From contig JAJKFL010000008.1 of the NCBI GenBank assembly GCA_021186555.1, positions 15,493,936-15,557,935 of the forward strand: DNA of 64,000 bases, in the 5' to 3' direction. Within the stretch, counting starts at the first letter, position 1; each line of letters starts with the position of its first letter. Of this stretch, positions 1-10,279 are shown in pieces. Made by a program: the position numbers and the translations under genes. The notes under the pieces were generated by a model that saw nothing but the letters and a program-made list of their open reading frames with translations, was not told the DNA's origin and did no database searches. This stretch comes from Reticulitermes speratus (Eukaryota > Arthropoda > Insecta > Blattodea > Rhinotermitidae).

Positions 1-820
1 TATTTCACGCTCTAATGCTAATGTTATCGTCGTCATCTAAACATATTCACATTCTTCAAGTTAAGTAGGAAGTACTTACAAAAATAATGCAAATTTGCTG
101 GTGAATTGTATTCTGAAAGTGATGTAATGCTATTTAAAGTTGCGACCGAGCATAGTGTCTGCACGCATTGCTGTGCTTACACTCGGCATGACTACTAGAA
201 ACAGGTAATTAGTTTCCCAGATTGTTCCAGAAGTTTGTGTGCCATATTTTTCCTTTCCACCTGTTTCTATATCCACAGTGTTGCTTCCCCCGCACTCTTG
301 TTTTAAACAGTGTTACTAAGGATTCATACACGTACACAGGCCGTTATGTTTCAGGACATAATGTGAAGCCCAACTTGACAGTCAAACACAGAGGCTTAGA
401 AATGAACCCTAATGGATACTGTTCGAAGTGAAACTTTGTATCTTGTTTGCAGAGACATTCTGGGAATATTTAAGTGGGGGGCATTTATTGATGCCTATGT
501 GTGAATGTCAAAATACCGTCAAAGGTAGCTACAGCTCGTGCGATATCATCATCTAGTGACTACGAGGTCCCACTACCTCCGTGTTTATTGAATTATGGGA
601 TAAAGCAAATGAAAAGTGCAGCTACGGTCTTATATTCATGTACAAAAATCTTCAGAGGCCTAATAGGTAAGGCGTGGTGATTAACGATGGGCGCAACTTA
701 AATTACATAAGTACTATTATTTATAAGTCAATCGATAAGTTCCTGGCCACCCCTGTACTTTCCGTTGCACACCGAACCCCGGTTTCTCAAATTAACAACA
801 CGTTCCGGACCGTCCCTTCC
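1..820. other. no recognised feature
   Basis: Nothing recognisable on either strand. The short open frames here have no domain, no repeat partner in the window and no coding character that I can see. Confidence 0.4.
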
Positions 821-825
821 AAAAC

Positions 826-1345
826 AGTCCGTCAGTCTGTCAGTCTCTCTGTCTGTCTGTCTGTGTGTCTGTCTGTCCGTCTCCTTGTCTACATGTACCA
901 GCGCGGTCCCCACTGCACTGATTTCCGTGAAATTTTATATTGGGGACTTGTATGAAAATCGTCGAGAAAACCCAAATTTGGTTGAAATCAGGGTAAAATA
1001 TCTGGCACCTTACATGAAGACCTAAGTACGCTGTGTTGTTGCCGGCGACATTAAATCCCCATAAAGGCGCTTTCTTCGACTGAAATGGTATCAGGCTGTT
1101 AGTCCGCCCGCCCATCTATCCGTCCATCTGTCAGCATTCATCAGCACGGCTCCACTGGGCGGATTTATGTGAAATTTTATATTTGGGATTTTTATGAAAA
1201 TCTATCGAGAAACACTAAATTTGGTTGGAATCAGGCAAAATTATCCGGCATTTTACATGAAGATCTAAGTGCGTTTTATTGTTACCGACATCATCAAATC
1301 GCGATAAAAGCGCTCTCTTCTGGTGATACGTTATCACGCTGTAAT
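826..1345 (+). repeat. GTCT-tract-associated repeat, two tandem units
   Basis: A (GTCT)n tract at about 830-885 is followed by two related units of about 250 bp. Both contain 'gtgaaattttatatt', 'tatgaaaat', 'atttggtt' and 'ttacatgaaga' in the same order (first about 905-1085, second about 1150-1330), with a second CCGTCCATCTGTC-like tract between them. The same order of motifs occurs at 42415-42800 and 57591-58108 (+) and at 3674-4192 (-), so this is a dispersed family. Short frames reading TDRQTDRQ or SVCLSVCL through the tract are repeat translations, not genes. How the family moves is not visible. Confidence 0.7.
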
Positions 1346-1479
1346 GTACGCACCTAGTAGGGGTACTACTGGTACTACTACCACTACCAATAAAAATAAT
1401 AATACTATTAATAATAATAATATTAACAAAACCTTAGGTCCTCCGAAATATTACGCTATATTGACTAGTAAATATTCAT

Positions 1480-1600
1480 CGACGTTTCGAAGGCAGCACG
1501 ATTCTTCGAAACGTCGGTAATTATATACCCGTCGACACGGGCTAACATCCCAGACGACTTGAATCTTCAGCAACACGGCTGTGAGAACCTCAAATTTAGC
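1480..1600 (+). repeat. decayed hammerhead-family repeat with hairpin
   Basis: An inverted repeat of 13 bp (1480-1492 and 1504-1516, arm CGACGTTTCGAAG) has an 11-nt loop. The right arm runs into GAAACGTCGGTAA, then 'acatcccagacgacttg' and 'aatcttcagcaacacgg'. The same string of motifs, in diverged form, follows GAAAC at 9768-9880, 6860-6920 and 19195-19260, so this is one repeat family. The CUGANGA half of the ribozyme core is not recognisable here, so the copy is probably dead. Confidence 0.5.
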
Positions 1601-1786
1601 ATTCATTATTCACATAGAGACTTGCAGGAACCACGGCTACAGCAGTCTGAGAAGAATTATAACACAACTAGCTCTAAGTTACAGGGATGTTTAGCCTTAA
1701 GAACGGTGCAAAGTCGAGGTTCTGAAGTGAAGCTCATTCTCAACATAACTGTAGCTAGCAGAGACACGAGAGAAGAATCACTATAA

Positions 1787-2350
1787 TCTCTACATACTTT
1801 CGATCACGAATGTCCTGGAAGTATTCCGTAATCACTTTTCGATGACTGTTTGACTGAGAAGGATGAACACAAAATTTATCGCAGTAAAATACGTGCAGAA
1901 CAAAAGGGATAAGGTCGACTGGAACTGGAGTCTATTACATTGTCTACACATATGCTATAATACAAATTTCCATCTCTGGAAATTAAAAATGTCATGCCAC
2001 AAGCTACCAATTTTTGTTAAATCACAAGATAAACTACTTGAATCAACTTACGCAAATGCGAACAGTTATACAAACTGCACAAATTAAGGTCACGACAACA
2101 ACTTAACTTTCATAATTATGCAAGCTGCCCGGTTCTATAACTGGAAATAACTACATTGCTGAAGTTAAAATTAAAGACAGCAGCAGCTTAAGAATGTCAG
2201 GACGGATGTAGTAAACCCAGAGGCATGACGGACTGTGGCTGACTGATATGCTGCGAAGTGTGCTGATCTGAAAGAGGACGTTTGTCTCCGGTAAGCGCTT
2301 CCAGCTCCAAAAATCACACAGCCAGAAACTCCACATATAATTAAATTGCT
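1787..2350. other. no recognised feature
   Basis: Unique-looking AT-rich sequence up to the SINE target site. I see no coding region, repeat partner or RNA gene. Confidence 0.35.
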
Positions 2351-2365
2351 ACTCTGTGTTAATGT

Positions 2366-2659
2366 GGGGTCCGTGAGAGCGTGGTCATTATAGTGACCCG
2401 TTACAGGCTGGACTGTTTGGGGTTCGAAACCCGGTGGAAGAAAAATATATTCTTTTCTGCACGCATGTTCAGACCAAACCTGGGGCCCAATCAGCCTCCT
2501 GTAAAACATGTAAGATATTTGTTTCCCAGGGGTAAAGTGGCCGGCAGGTGGCTTCGACCACCCACCGCTATCAAGTGCCAGGGTTTAGGCTGGGTAGAGC
2601 TGTATACCTATCCTCTTTCTCTATGCCTTCATGGCACGTTCTAGGGAGAACTTAACTTT
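2366..2659 (+). mobile_element. tRNA-derived SINE, family A
   Basis: The tRNA-like head has a B-box-like GGTTCGAAACCC near 2421. The family A body follows: CAGACC, GGGGCCCAATCAGCCTCCT, GGGGTAAAGTGGCCGG, then GACCACCCACC. The 3' end reads CTTAACTTTA. It is flanked by a 15-bp direct repeat with one mismatch (2351-2365 and 2660-2674), the expected target-site duplication of a LINE-mobilised SINE. Transcription would come from the internal RNA polymerase III promoter. The element is non-coding; its partner LINE is not identified in this window. Confidence 0.8.
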
Positions 2660-2814
2660 ACTCTGTGGTAATGTAACAGAAGCGAAATGGTGCTGTGGTT
2701 GTCTGCGCTTACCACATCGACAGCCCTGCTGACAGTAACTGACACGAAGACAAATGAGAAGACAACCATCAATATAAATCGAGCTTTAGGTATGAATGAC
2801 CATTAGTCGAGTTT

Positions 2815-2880
2815 TGTCCGAGTGGTAAAGCACAAATTTTGGCAAGTGCGGTTCGGAATTGCATTCCTGACAATGCCTCT
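2815..2880 (+). repeat. degenerate tRNA-like fragment
   Basis: The sequence 'gtccgagtggtaaagc' resembles an A box and 'ggttcggaattgc' a weak B box. It looks like the decayed head of a SINE or tRNA pseudogene. The match is weak. Confidence 0.25.
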
Positions 2881-3084
2881 AGAGTAAACAAAAAAAAACA
2901 TAAAATAGTAGGGCCTGAATGCAAGGTGATGTGTAAACACAAACCATGTGTGTGTGTGTGTGTTCGGTCTATCTGAACTCCATATATTCGAGCAGTGTTT
3001 AGACGACATCTTGCAGGGACATGATGGGAAGGCGTGGCATGGGTACATCTGGCTTAGAAGAGGCCTTTTTTAAACACGATAACG

Positions 3085-3178
3085 AAGCTTCAAGTTCCAT
3101 TAAACACGGGGGAATTTTTCACCAGGTAAGGACCTATTAGCTTCTCAATAAGGAGTCCGTTCCATGGAGTTAAGTATA
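3085..3178 (+). mobile_element. 3' tail of TTAG-tailed LINE, degraded
   Basis: Matches the last ~90 bp of the better copy at 31190-31447: 'ttccattaaacacggggg', 'aaggacctattagcttctc', 'ccatggagttaa'. Only the 3' untranslated end is present, as expected for strong 5' truncation. The (TTAG)n tail has been lost or was never long. Confidence 0.55.
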
Positions 3179-3234
3179 AATTAGTGCTTATATTCAACCG
3201 ATATGAACCAAACTTTCTTTCGTTCTATATTTCA

Positions 3235-3527
3235 GTGTAAAGTAAGAAAGTAAGGTCCAACCCGCAACATGCCGTGAAGCCACACACAGGCGTAGAGGTG
3301 TCGCTCTACCGTTTCTTTTAATCTCGGCGCCAGATGGAAGTGGGTGGTCAACGTCACGCTCCAGCCGTTTCAACCGGGAAACGAGACCAATACCCATTGT
3401 GTAAGGGTCTGGACGGGCCTCGGGATCTCTCTGGACGGGTGCAGAAAATCTCGCCCCATTGTGGTTTGAACCTCGAACTTTCTATAAGGTAGCAAGTCGC
3501 TATATCAACTGAGCTATCCGGCTGCCA
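3235..3527 (-). mobile_element. tRNA-derived SINE, family A
   Basis: Read on the minus strand it begins with TAGCTCAGTTGATATAGCG (A box) and has a B-box-like AGGTTCAAACC at 3462-3472. The body carries the family A motifs CCCGTCCAGA, CAATGGGTA, CGGCTGGAGCGTG and GACCACCCAC. The 3' end runs into TTACTTTCTTACTTTAC, a diverged TTTACC-type tail. I did not find a convincing target duplication, so the ends are approximate. Confidence 0.7.
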
Positions 3528-3673
3528 AAATTCATTCCAAACCAACTGAGGAGTTCAAAGGTAAAACATGGGGACACAAGACTGGGAGGCTAAACACTCA
3601 CATAATAGGCTTATTTTGTGCATCTTCTGAAAAGTCGGTACAAAGACTGGTATAATAATCAACAGGATAGGAA

Positions 3674-4111
3674 ATGTACGTAAAACACAATATTCAGGGG
3701 CGTTCGCGTAACCGTTGTTGCCGTGGAAAAGCAATAAGTAATAAATATTATAATTGTGTGTCTGCAGCCTTAGTTATCCAGCATGCAAAGCGCGTGCACA
3801 GTATTATAGTGTCACATGTGGCTTGTCTGGATTTACCATATTCTTCCACATTATCTCATAAAACGTTAGTGCATATGAATATGTGTTCTGATTTTCTCTA
3901 AAACTTTTGTCTGAAACATTTCTCATCCTAAGAAGAATTCAGCGAAATATCATAAATGTACATAGGTTTTCATGCATAGTACCTGTTATTCTTCTCAATT
4001 TTAATCCAATTTGAATTTTCTCAACAGATTTTCGAAAAAAAAAAAGTTCTCAAATATTAAGTTTTATGAAAATCCATTCAGTGGGGCCATATTTTTCCAT
4101 GCGGACGGACG

Positions 4112-4147
<36 letters not shown>

Positions 4148-4192
4148 TTACGAAGCCAATACTCGCTTTTCGCAATTTTGCGAACGCGCCAA
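3674..4192 (-). repeat. GTCT-tract-associated repeat, minus copy
   Basis: This is the inverted counterpart of 57591-58108 along about 518 bp, from ATGTACGT near 3674 to the imperfect palindrome TTCGCAATTTTGCGAA near 4170. The tract at 4102-4147 is (GGAC)n(AGAC)n. Colinear similarity over the whole length in opposite orientation shows a discrete dispersed element. A 75-codon frame at 3674-3901 lies inside it, and the 57.6-kb copy has a related but rearranged frame. I treat neither as a gene. Confidence 0.7.
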
Positions 4193-4934
4193 CAACGAAC
4201 GATATCCGAGGCACCGCCAATAAAATGGATTAATCATCGTAAAAAAACTGCACAGAATATTCAGCACTGTGCAATGGCAAAACAGTGTCAGCTCTAGGAA
4301 CCGCCCCTCGAAACGCATTGAAAAACTCCGAATTTTAAAATCAGAATCGTTGACTTAAAAGAGAAAATACGGCAATATTAAAATTATGAGATCAGTTATT
4401 ATTAAGAGATAAAGTCAAAAACACGAGGGCTCAAATTCATACAACACACTACTGCGTGTGACGCCACACTGCAATAATGCTACCGGATAATGACCATTGC
4501 AAAGGGCCTGAGTGGGGGCTGTTGGCAGAGCTCCATGGCACTAGTCAGCAGTTGGCCAGCACAGACACACACACAAGAAATCAATGCTGCCCGCTGCCAG
4601 GCTCCGAGGGGCATGAATATCTACCGCAAACTTGGATCTTTCATGTATACGGATAAAACGTTGCTGGAAGACATGCTTAACAAATAGAGTCAAGTCGCAT
4701 GTTACATTTTACGGTGTTCAAAGCATTCCATTTATAATCAGTCGAACGCCTGCCACTAAGTGATTCCGGCATTTTAACTTTGGAAAGCATTTACAAAATA
4801 GTTAGAATAACAAATATAATTACCTACAATGTAGAGTAGCACTTCCACATATTTATTGCGGTTGCGTTCTTTGCATTCCGTGACTAGTACACAGACTTTG
4901 TCATGGTGATTTTTATTTACGGTTCACGGTACGC

Positions 4935-5545
4935 TGGTGAATGTGATTTTACTTACACCCGTAAGGAATGCACGGCCTTCCGTGCTACGATTTTCACGAC
5001 ATTCCAATACTTAAAAGCACATTTGCAGATTTCTTGTATTTAATTTCACCCAAGTTGGACAAATATGCACAATACAGACAGAAATTCGCTTACACCCTGA
5101 GTAATAAAGTGCGGTTTCCACTACGCCGATTACCACGAAAATCAACAACTCCCGAACGAATTGTTGTGAAAGCATCCTGCACCGAATTTTATCCAGATTG
5201 GAAGAAAAATTTAGAAAAATAGGACAAAATTTCATTTACGGCCCTACGTAAAGTATCAATTTCACTACACCGATTTTCACTAAACTTACAAAACCTCAAC
5301 GGTTTTATGTTGAGACTTTTTGTACCAAATTTTACCTAAACTAATCGAAAAATATGGGAAGTACGGGTTAAAATTCATGTACTTTCTGAAATAAAGTGTG
5401 ACTGCCACTGAGTCGGTTTTCATGAAACTCATTATTGCTTAACGACTTTTTATAAAGAACTTCCACTGGCCTATCGAATTTCATGAAAATCCAACAAACC
5501 TTATGCTCGCTGAAGCTAGGTTACAGACGGACGAACGTGGTCCCA
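4935..5545 (+). repeat. degenerate tandem array, about 142-bp unit
   Basis: The motif CGATTTTCACGA recurs in diverged form at about 4988, 5127, 5271 and 5413, giving spacings near 139, 144 and 142 bp. A second anchor, of the form AATTTTATCCA or AATTTTACCTA, also repeats in several units. At least four units are present, and the last one ends with 'cagacggacgaacg', which resembles the edge of the GTCT-tract repeats. Divergence between units is high, so the array is old. No coding function is apparent. Confidence 0.55.
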
Positions 5546-6106
5546 ACCTCGTAAGGAAAGCATAAAACTGTCAAAATAAACTGCTGGGACATTTGCAAAA
5601 AAAAAAAAAAGTCCTCATAATTAATACCCAAACGCATCTAGCAATATAAAACGTACAGCTAGAGACGAAAGGGGCGGTCGACAAAGGTGAAAGGCTAAGA
5701 TTTAAAACTTGTAACGGCGATCTTGGTCATGACGTTGATGATGATGGTGGTGATGATGACGATAATGATTGCAAAGCAGAAAAATATAAAGCACGAAGAA
5801 GTCACACTAAAGAAGAAGCGTTCTACAAGAAAATAATGATGTCACATGTTCAAGAGATTTGCAAACATTTTTGCACAAGGGGGAGGAGTGTGGAAATGCG
5901 GGAAGAAGATTGTCGACGTCTTTATGACTAGGGATATTGAATTGTTATTTTAGAACCTCACTTAGAAGCCCATACACAGCTTGATTAGTATACAAATTTT
6001 TTTAATTCTGACAAATGTAGAGTTTTACTTAATTATGGCCCAGACATAGTCGTGAACTTTACAACTTTAATTACAAATATTCACCGACGCTGACGTGCCA
6101 TAAACC

Positions 6107-6137
<31 letters not shown>

Positions 6138-6700
6138 ACAACAACGCCCCGTTAAATCCAAAACATTAGTTTCCCGACTCGTGTAACAGCCTGTAGTCTC
6201 CAAATTTACGTCCCTCCGAACCCAACTAAATGTCTATAACGACCATTCAGTGACATAATATGCCGAAAGTGGCTTTCAGCCGTACTATAAATTGGACGAT
6301 GGTTCCTATACACAGGCTGTAATTGTACTGCGTATATCTGATGCACCCATTTGAACTTTATTACAGCCCAGCTTCAGGCAACAAGCAATTTTAACAGCAT
6401 TACATGCTACCTACAACTGTGCAGCAGACTTGGCTTTAAAAAATTCAGACCAGAAACGGTCGCTTTATTACGAGGCTAAACTGACTCAACAGGTATACGC
6501 AAGGAATTCCAGAAACTGCTCTTTATAAATAACTTATCCAGAGCCGGAAATTCGGAGCACAAAACGACGGCAGGTCAAATCTGCGGATATGGTGAAATGC
6601 AAAGTAGAAGAGTAGATGTTTGATGGAACGCGTACCGGCGTCTTGCATAAAACACGCCCTAGCAAGAAGGCCACCAATGCTGATTTCAGGCTTCCGCCAC
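5546..6700. other. no gene; simple repeats only
   Basis: A poly-C run (6105-6123) passes into a (CA)n tract ending near 6141, and a GATGATG-type run lies near 5730-5768. Otherwise nothing is recognised. The only long frames are short and unconvincing. Confidence 0.4.
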
Positions 6701-6709
6701 GATGTTGAT

Positions 6710-6920
6710 GAGATCTGCGCTCTTCTGGGATATTACGCGGCGTCGTGTGGTAATTGTTTACCGACGTTTCGGGACAACGTATCGGTCCAATCTTCAAGAG
6801 TCAAGAGTCCTCGAACTCTTGACTCTTGATCCTAGAAGATAGGACCGATACGTTGTCCCGAAACTTCGGTAAACAATTACAACACAACGCCGCGTAATAT
6901 CCCAGAAGAGCGCAGATCTC
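6710..6920. repeat. palindromic element with hammerhead-like motifs
   Basis: Arms of about 95 bp meet at a central hairpin near 6815 (AAGAGTCAAGAGT and its complement). Both arms contain GTCCCGAAAC, preceded by a GGACC...GTCC stem and a decayed CUGANGA-like box (TTGAAGA on the left-arm minus strand, TAGAAGA on the right arm plus strand). The outer parts, for example 'cgcgtaatatcccagaag', match the flank of the hammerhead family at 1504 and 18295. The arms differ at several positions, so the element is older than the one at 7.7 kb. Confidence 0.7.
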
Positions 6921-7429
6921 AAGGCCTACCAACTTTATGCCGTAAAATCTTTTCATTTCTTTTGTTTTACAAGTAGAATAAGAAAAACAGTATTGTCATA
7001 CAACGTTTAAAATTTGTTCTTTTGCGGAAGTGGTGGGATAAAAAAGAATGGAGTCATCAGTTCCAAAATTTTTACATGGCCCTAATCAGCAATAATGGGA
7101 AAAACAAAGAGAGATACTTTTTAGACGGAAGAAGGAAGTGAGGTGAGAAATCTATATTTCATTCACCACTAAATGAAAACGAGGTCAACGTACGGTATTC
7201 TTGCTATTGCTCAGTTCAATATGTTGTAACTAATCGTCCCATAAAAATAAGGCCTACACAAACTTATAATTTTATCTACTGCATAATACGTTCCCGAAAA
7301 CTGGTGTCTTGTTCTAAGAGAGAAACCTTCACTGAAGACGCTTGAAGACAAAGTTCTGAAAACGTAGGATCTGAAAGAGAGAGAAGACAGAATGGAAAGT
7401 TTCCAGAAACAGAACTCTTCACCAAATAC

Positions 7430-7640
7430 AGTTAAGACGATCGGAGCAAGAAGGATAAATTGGCACGGTCACGGAACTTTCGTGGGATAGAGAAGAAAGG
7501 CAAATATGATTTTATCTTGTAAACCTGAAAATGACAGAACACACGGAAGGCCTAGAAGTAGATGGGTATGATATTAATAAAATGTAACCTAAAGAAATAG
7601 GGTAAATACTAGATTCAGCTGGTTCAGTTTGGAGACTAAT
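7430..7640 (+). mobile_element. LINE C-terminal remnant, degraded
   Basis: The text 'ggaaggcctagaagtagatggg' style region near 7548 parallels the RPxGRxRRRW coding segment of the LINE tail at 31200, and 'ggataaattggcacggtcacgg' upstream resembles the conserved WxGH segment that precedes it in LINE C-termini. Frames are broken by stops and shifts. It is a short 5'-truncated and decayed fragment, weaker than the copies at 8977 and 31190. Confidence 0.35.
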
Positions 7641-7741
7641 ATCAGATTTTGTGAATAGCGTAATAAATATAAGTTTTAAAACTTTCGCGGCGACATGACT
7701 CAATATAGTCTTCTCGGGCGCACAGCCGCGTCAATTCGTTT

Positions 7742-7788
7742 GAATACAACGTTTCGGGGACTAGCTCCGTCCCCATCCTCAGGCAAAA
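7742..7788 (-). ncRNA. hammerhead ribozyme motif, minus arm
   Basis: Exact reverse complement of the plus-arm motif: CTGAGGA core, six-pair GGGGAC/GTCCCC stem II and GAAAC. The two motifs start only about 14 bp apart across the palindrome centre. Confidence 0.65.
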
Positions 7789-7789
7789 C

Positions 7790-7836
7790 TTTTGCCTGAG
7801 GATGGGGACGGAGCTAGTCCCCGAAACGTTGTATTC
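7790..7836 (+). ncRNA. hammerhead ribozyme motif, plus arm
   Basis: Core box CTGAGGA at 7796-7802 fits CUGANGA. Stem II is GGGGAC (7804-7809) paired with GTCCCC (7817-7822), and GAAA is at 7823-7826. The following ACGTTGTA allows a two-pair stem III (AC with GU) and a GUA cleavage triplet, the minimal stem III known from Penelope-like hammerheads. I could not pair a good stem I, so activity as a monomer is doubtful. Confidence 0.65.
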
Positions 7837-8101
7837 AAACGAATTGACGCGGCTGTGCGCCCGAGAAGACTATATTGAGCGTAATAAATCTTTGGTTCCC
7901 AAAAAGGAGGTGACCATTTGGCCATCTTCTGCTCAAGAAGAAATTTGTTCCTATGGAGTTAAAACTCTTGACCCCATTTCAATGCAAATTCTGGAGTTAC
8001 ATTCCTATTCATTATTTATGGACGATTTATTTTTTGCCTCAAGCTTCACTTACGTAATAAAAGAGATAGGCAACGGGAAGTTTTGTGGTGAATGATTAAA
8101 A

Positions 8102-8340
8102 ACTGGCCGATCCCGGTAACCGCGCTGTCTAAGGCGTGGTTCTGCGGCAGCTCGATTGCTGGGATTGTGGGTTCGAATCCCGCCGAGGGCATGGATGTCT
8201 GTCTCTTGTGAGTGTTGTGTGTTGTGAGGTACAGATCTCTGAGACGGGCCAATCCCTCGTCCAGAGGAGTCCTACCGACTGTGTGTGTGTCATTGAGTGT
8301 GATCAGGTGCAACAATAACCCTCTACACCTACAATGAGTA
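8102..8340 (+). mobile_element. tRNA-derived SINE, family B
   Basis: Starts near GCCGATCCCGGTAACCGCG, with the B box GGGTTCGAATCCCGCCG near 8170. The family B body follows: GGATGTCTGTCTCTTGTGAG, then CAGAGGAGTCCTACCGA. Family B copies are also at 19301, 29638 (minus) and 63733. A 9-bp repeat GAATGATTA at 8090-8098 and 8370-8378 may be the target duplication but is not flush with the element start. The 3' end is diverged from the other copies. Confidence 0.75.
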
Positions 8341-8399
8341 GGTAGACAGAGATCAGACTAAGAAAGACAGAATGATTACCGCAGTCATGTTTACGTATT

Positions 8400-8500
8400 A
8401 CCCTCTGACAACTCCACACGAGTGGGTGCGGCCGGTAAAGCATGACACTCCGTTTCATCTTTCTACCTAGCGGTCTCGAATCCGGCGGGACAAATATATT
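8400..8500 (+). repeat. tRNA-like fragment
   Basis: 'gtgcggccggtaaagcatg' resembles an A-box region, and 'ggtctcgaatccggcgg' is a clear B-box-like T-arm about 55 bp downstream. It is probably the head of another SINE; no body of families A-D follows. Confidence 0.4.
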
Positions 8501-8976
8501 ACACCTAGCGAGCAGGTTTATAATGCAGCTATCCCCTTTGCAAAAATAATGCACGATTTCTGAAATAATCACGCATGGCCAGTGTGCGTCTACAAATTAA
8601 TTCCGTATTATAATGTTTGAGTAATTAATTCTTAAGTAGTTTCGAGATGCCCTTACAAAAACTTAAATTAAAGCTGGTCAGAATGGGTGGAGGGCTATAT
8701 AGTCATGACTGGAGCGTGAGAGAGGATACAGTGGTAGCAGATTCAAACAGCTATCTACTGAATAAGCAAGAAAATAATTAGTTAAAATTAGTTATTTTAA
8801 TGATATATTCCTTCCTAGAATCCATACGTTCATTTATCTAAGTTGCTACATATGAGGTATACTACAATAAATGAGTCAGTAATTTTAAAATTTCTTTGAA
8901 TTTTCAACACGTAAAATGTTTTCTCTTAATATTTACTTTATTGACAATGAATACGAAGTGAATAAAACAACTGAAA

Positions 8977-9250
8977 ACACTAACTAACTAACTAACTAAC
9001 TAACTACATGGAGCAGAGTCCTTCCTCAGAAGCTAACAGGTCCTCAGCTAGTCAAGAAATTCCCCGAAGTTTATTGAATCCGAAGGTTCATTACCGTATT
9101 CACAAGCGCCCGCCAACTGTCCCTGTCCTGAGCCAGAGCAATCCAGTCCATGCCTCCCCATCCCATTTGTTGAAGATCCATTTTAAATGTATGCTCCCAT
9201 CTAAGCTTAGGTCTTCCAAGTGATCTCCTTCCTTTAGGTCTCCTCACCAA
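8977..9250 (-). mobile_element. 3' end of TTAG-tailed LINE
   Basis: On the minus strand an open segment encodes the LINE C-terminal motifs [34 protein letters not shown] and MNLRI before a stop. A short 3' UTR follows (GACCTGTTAGCTTCTGAGGA) and then seven or so copies of GTTA/TTAG (8978-9006). The copy at 31190 matches it closely in protein, 3' UTR and tail. It is truncated at the 5' end near 9250, as non-LTR retrotransposons often are. The family is a non-LTR retrotransposon distinct from the RTE-like LINE at 12.5 kb; its clade cannot be set from this end alone. Confidence 0.7.
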
Positions 9251-9764
9251 AACCCGACATGCACCTCACTACAAGCACTATAAGACTTCTACTTATAATT
9301 TCATATACAGTTTATGCAGACACTCCGTTCTTAATCGGCGTATAAAAGCTATCGTGTTTTTGGATAGCTTTCTTCAAAGTCCTCGTAATTACGGTTGACA
9401 AAGGTAAAGAAGAACATAAAAAGCGTTGGATTTCTTCTGTTTGTTGTAACATACCAACCTCACTGCACACGCGGAGTGCTACAGAACACTACAATCTCTG
9501 AAAAACTAGTGCGTGTTATGTGGCGCCTGCCATGTCAACTTCCTGCACGCATTTGAAAATACACAGAACAAGGGCACAAGCCTACGGTTATTTGTTTTTG
9601 CACCAGACAGAAATAAGGGCTGAAGAATTCAAGACTTCTACTATTTTACAATGTGCTGGCTGCTAAATAGTTAGAGACGTCTCGAAGCATAATATGGCCT
9701 CCATCTTCAGCTTCAAGCAATCCACTCTTCTACGACTGCCTGGTACTAAAGATGAAAGAAATAA

Positions 9765-9885
9765 GACCTTTCGAAACAACGGTGACTATTTACTAGTCGG
9801 TATGTCATAATATCATAGAAAATTCGAATCTTCAGAAACACCGCTGTAAGAACCCCGAAATTCGCACAGACATAGAAATACTACG
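9765..9885 (+). repeat. decayed hammerhead-family repeat
   Basis: Colinear with 1504-1600: GAAAC near 9773, 'tactagtcggtatgtcataa', 'gaatcttcagaaacaccgc', then 'aagaaccccgaaattcg'. The ribozyme core upstream is not intact. It supports the view that the motif family extends at least 100 bp beyond GAAAC. Confidence 0.45.
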
Positions 9886-10039
9886 CCGATGGAACACACA
9901 TTTGTGTACTCCGAAAGTAAGTACCTGGACACGAAGCCGTATGTAGGCAAATATTTAGGAAGTTATTCTCCTTTTATATACAATCAAAGTAACAGGAAAT
10001 CGTTTGAAAGAAGAACCTTGATATATAGTTAGTAAACTG

Positions 10040-10275
10040 ACTACCTTACAGGGTAGACCGGCGAGGAATTGGGGTTCATTTCCCAGCATGACCAACAGCA
10101 GTCTCTCTTCTCTATAAAGTCTGAAGCAGCTGTGGGCCCAGCCAGCCTCTGATGCACACTGAGGATTCTTTCTCGGGGTGGGTGGGTGGAGTGTAAAGTG
10201 GCTGTGTTGTGAAGAGGACCCCCACCTCCATCTACTGCCGACATAAGCATGTGTGGCCTTTACCTCTACCGCCCC
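10040..10275 (+). mobile_element. family A SINE, degenerate
   Basis: Head with GGTTCATTTCCC in the B-box position, then GGGCCCAGCCAGCCTCT, ACCCCCACCTCCATCTA and 'ggcctttacctctacc', in family A order. The central GGGGTAAAG block is damaged. Boundaries are approximate. Confidence 0.5.
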
Positions 10276-10279
10276 CATA

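Larger units (their letters stand above)
7699..7879. repeat. perfect 181-bp palindrome with divergent hammerheads
   Basis: Arms 7699-7788 and 7790-7879 are exact reverse complements over 90 bp around the single base 7789. Each arm holds one hammerhead core, so the two ribozymes point outward from the centre. Symmetry stops abruptly on both sides (7698 and 7880 do not pair). Perfect identity implies a very recent origin or ongoing correction between the arms. There is no coding capacity in the element; the frame running out of it to 8095 is incidental. Confidence 0.85.

Noticed and set aside
674..1115. Frames with TDRQ or SVCL repeats
   Set aside because: Translations of the (GTCT)n tract.
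9008..9223. 71-codon plus frame as a gene
   Set aside because: Antisense of the TTAG-tailed LINE end.
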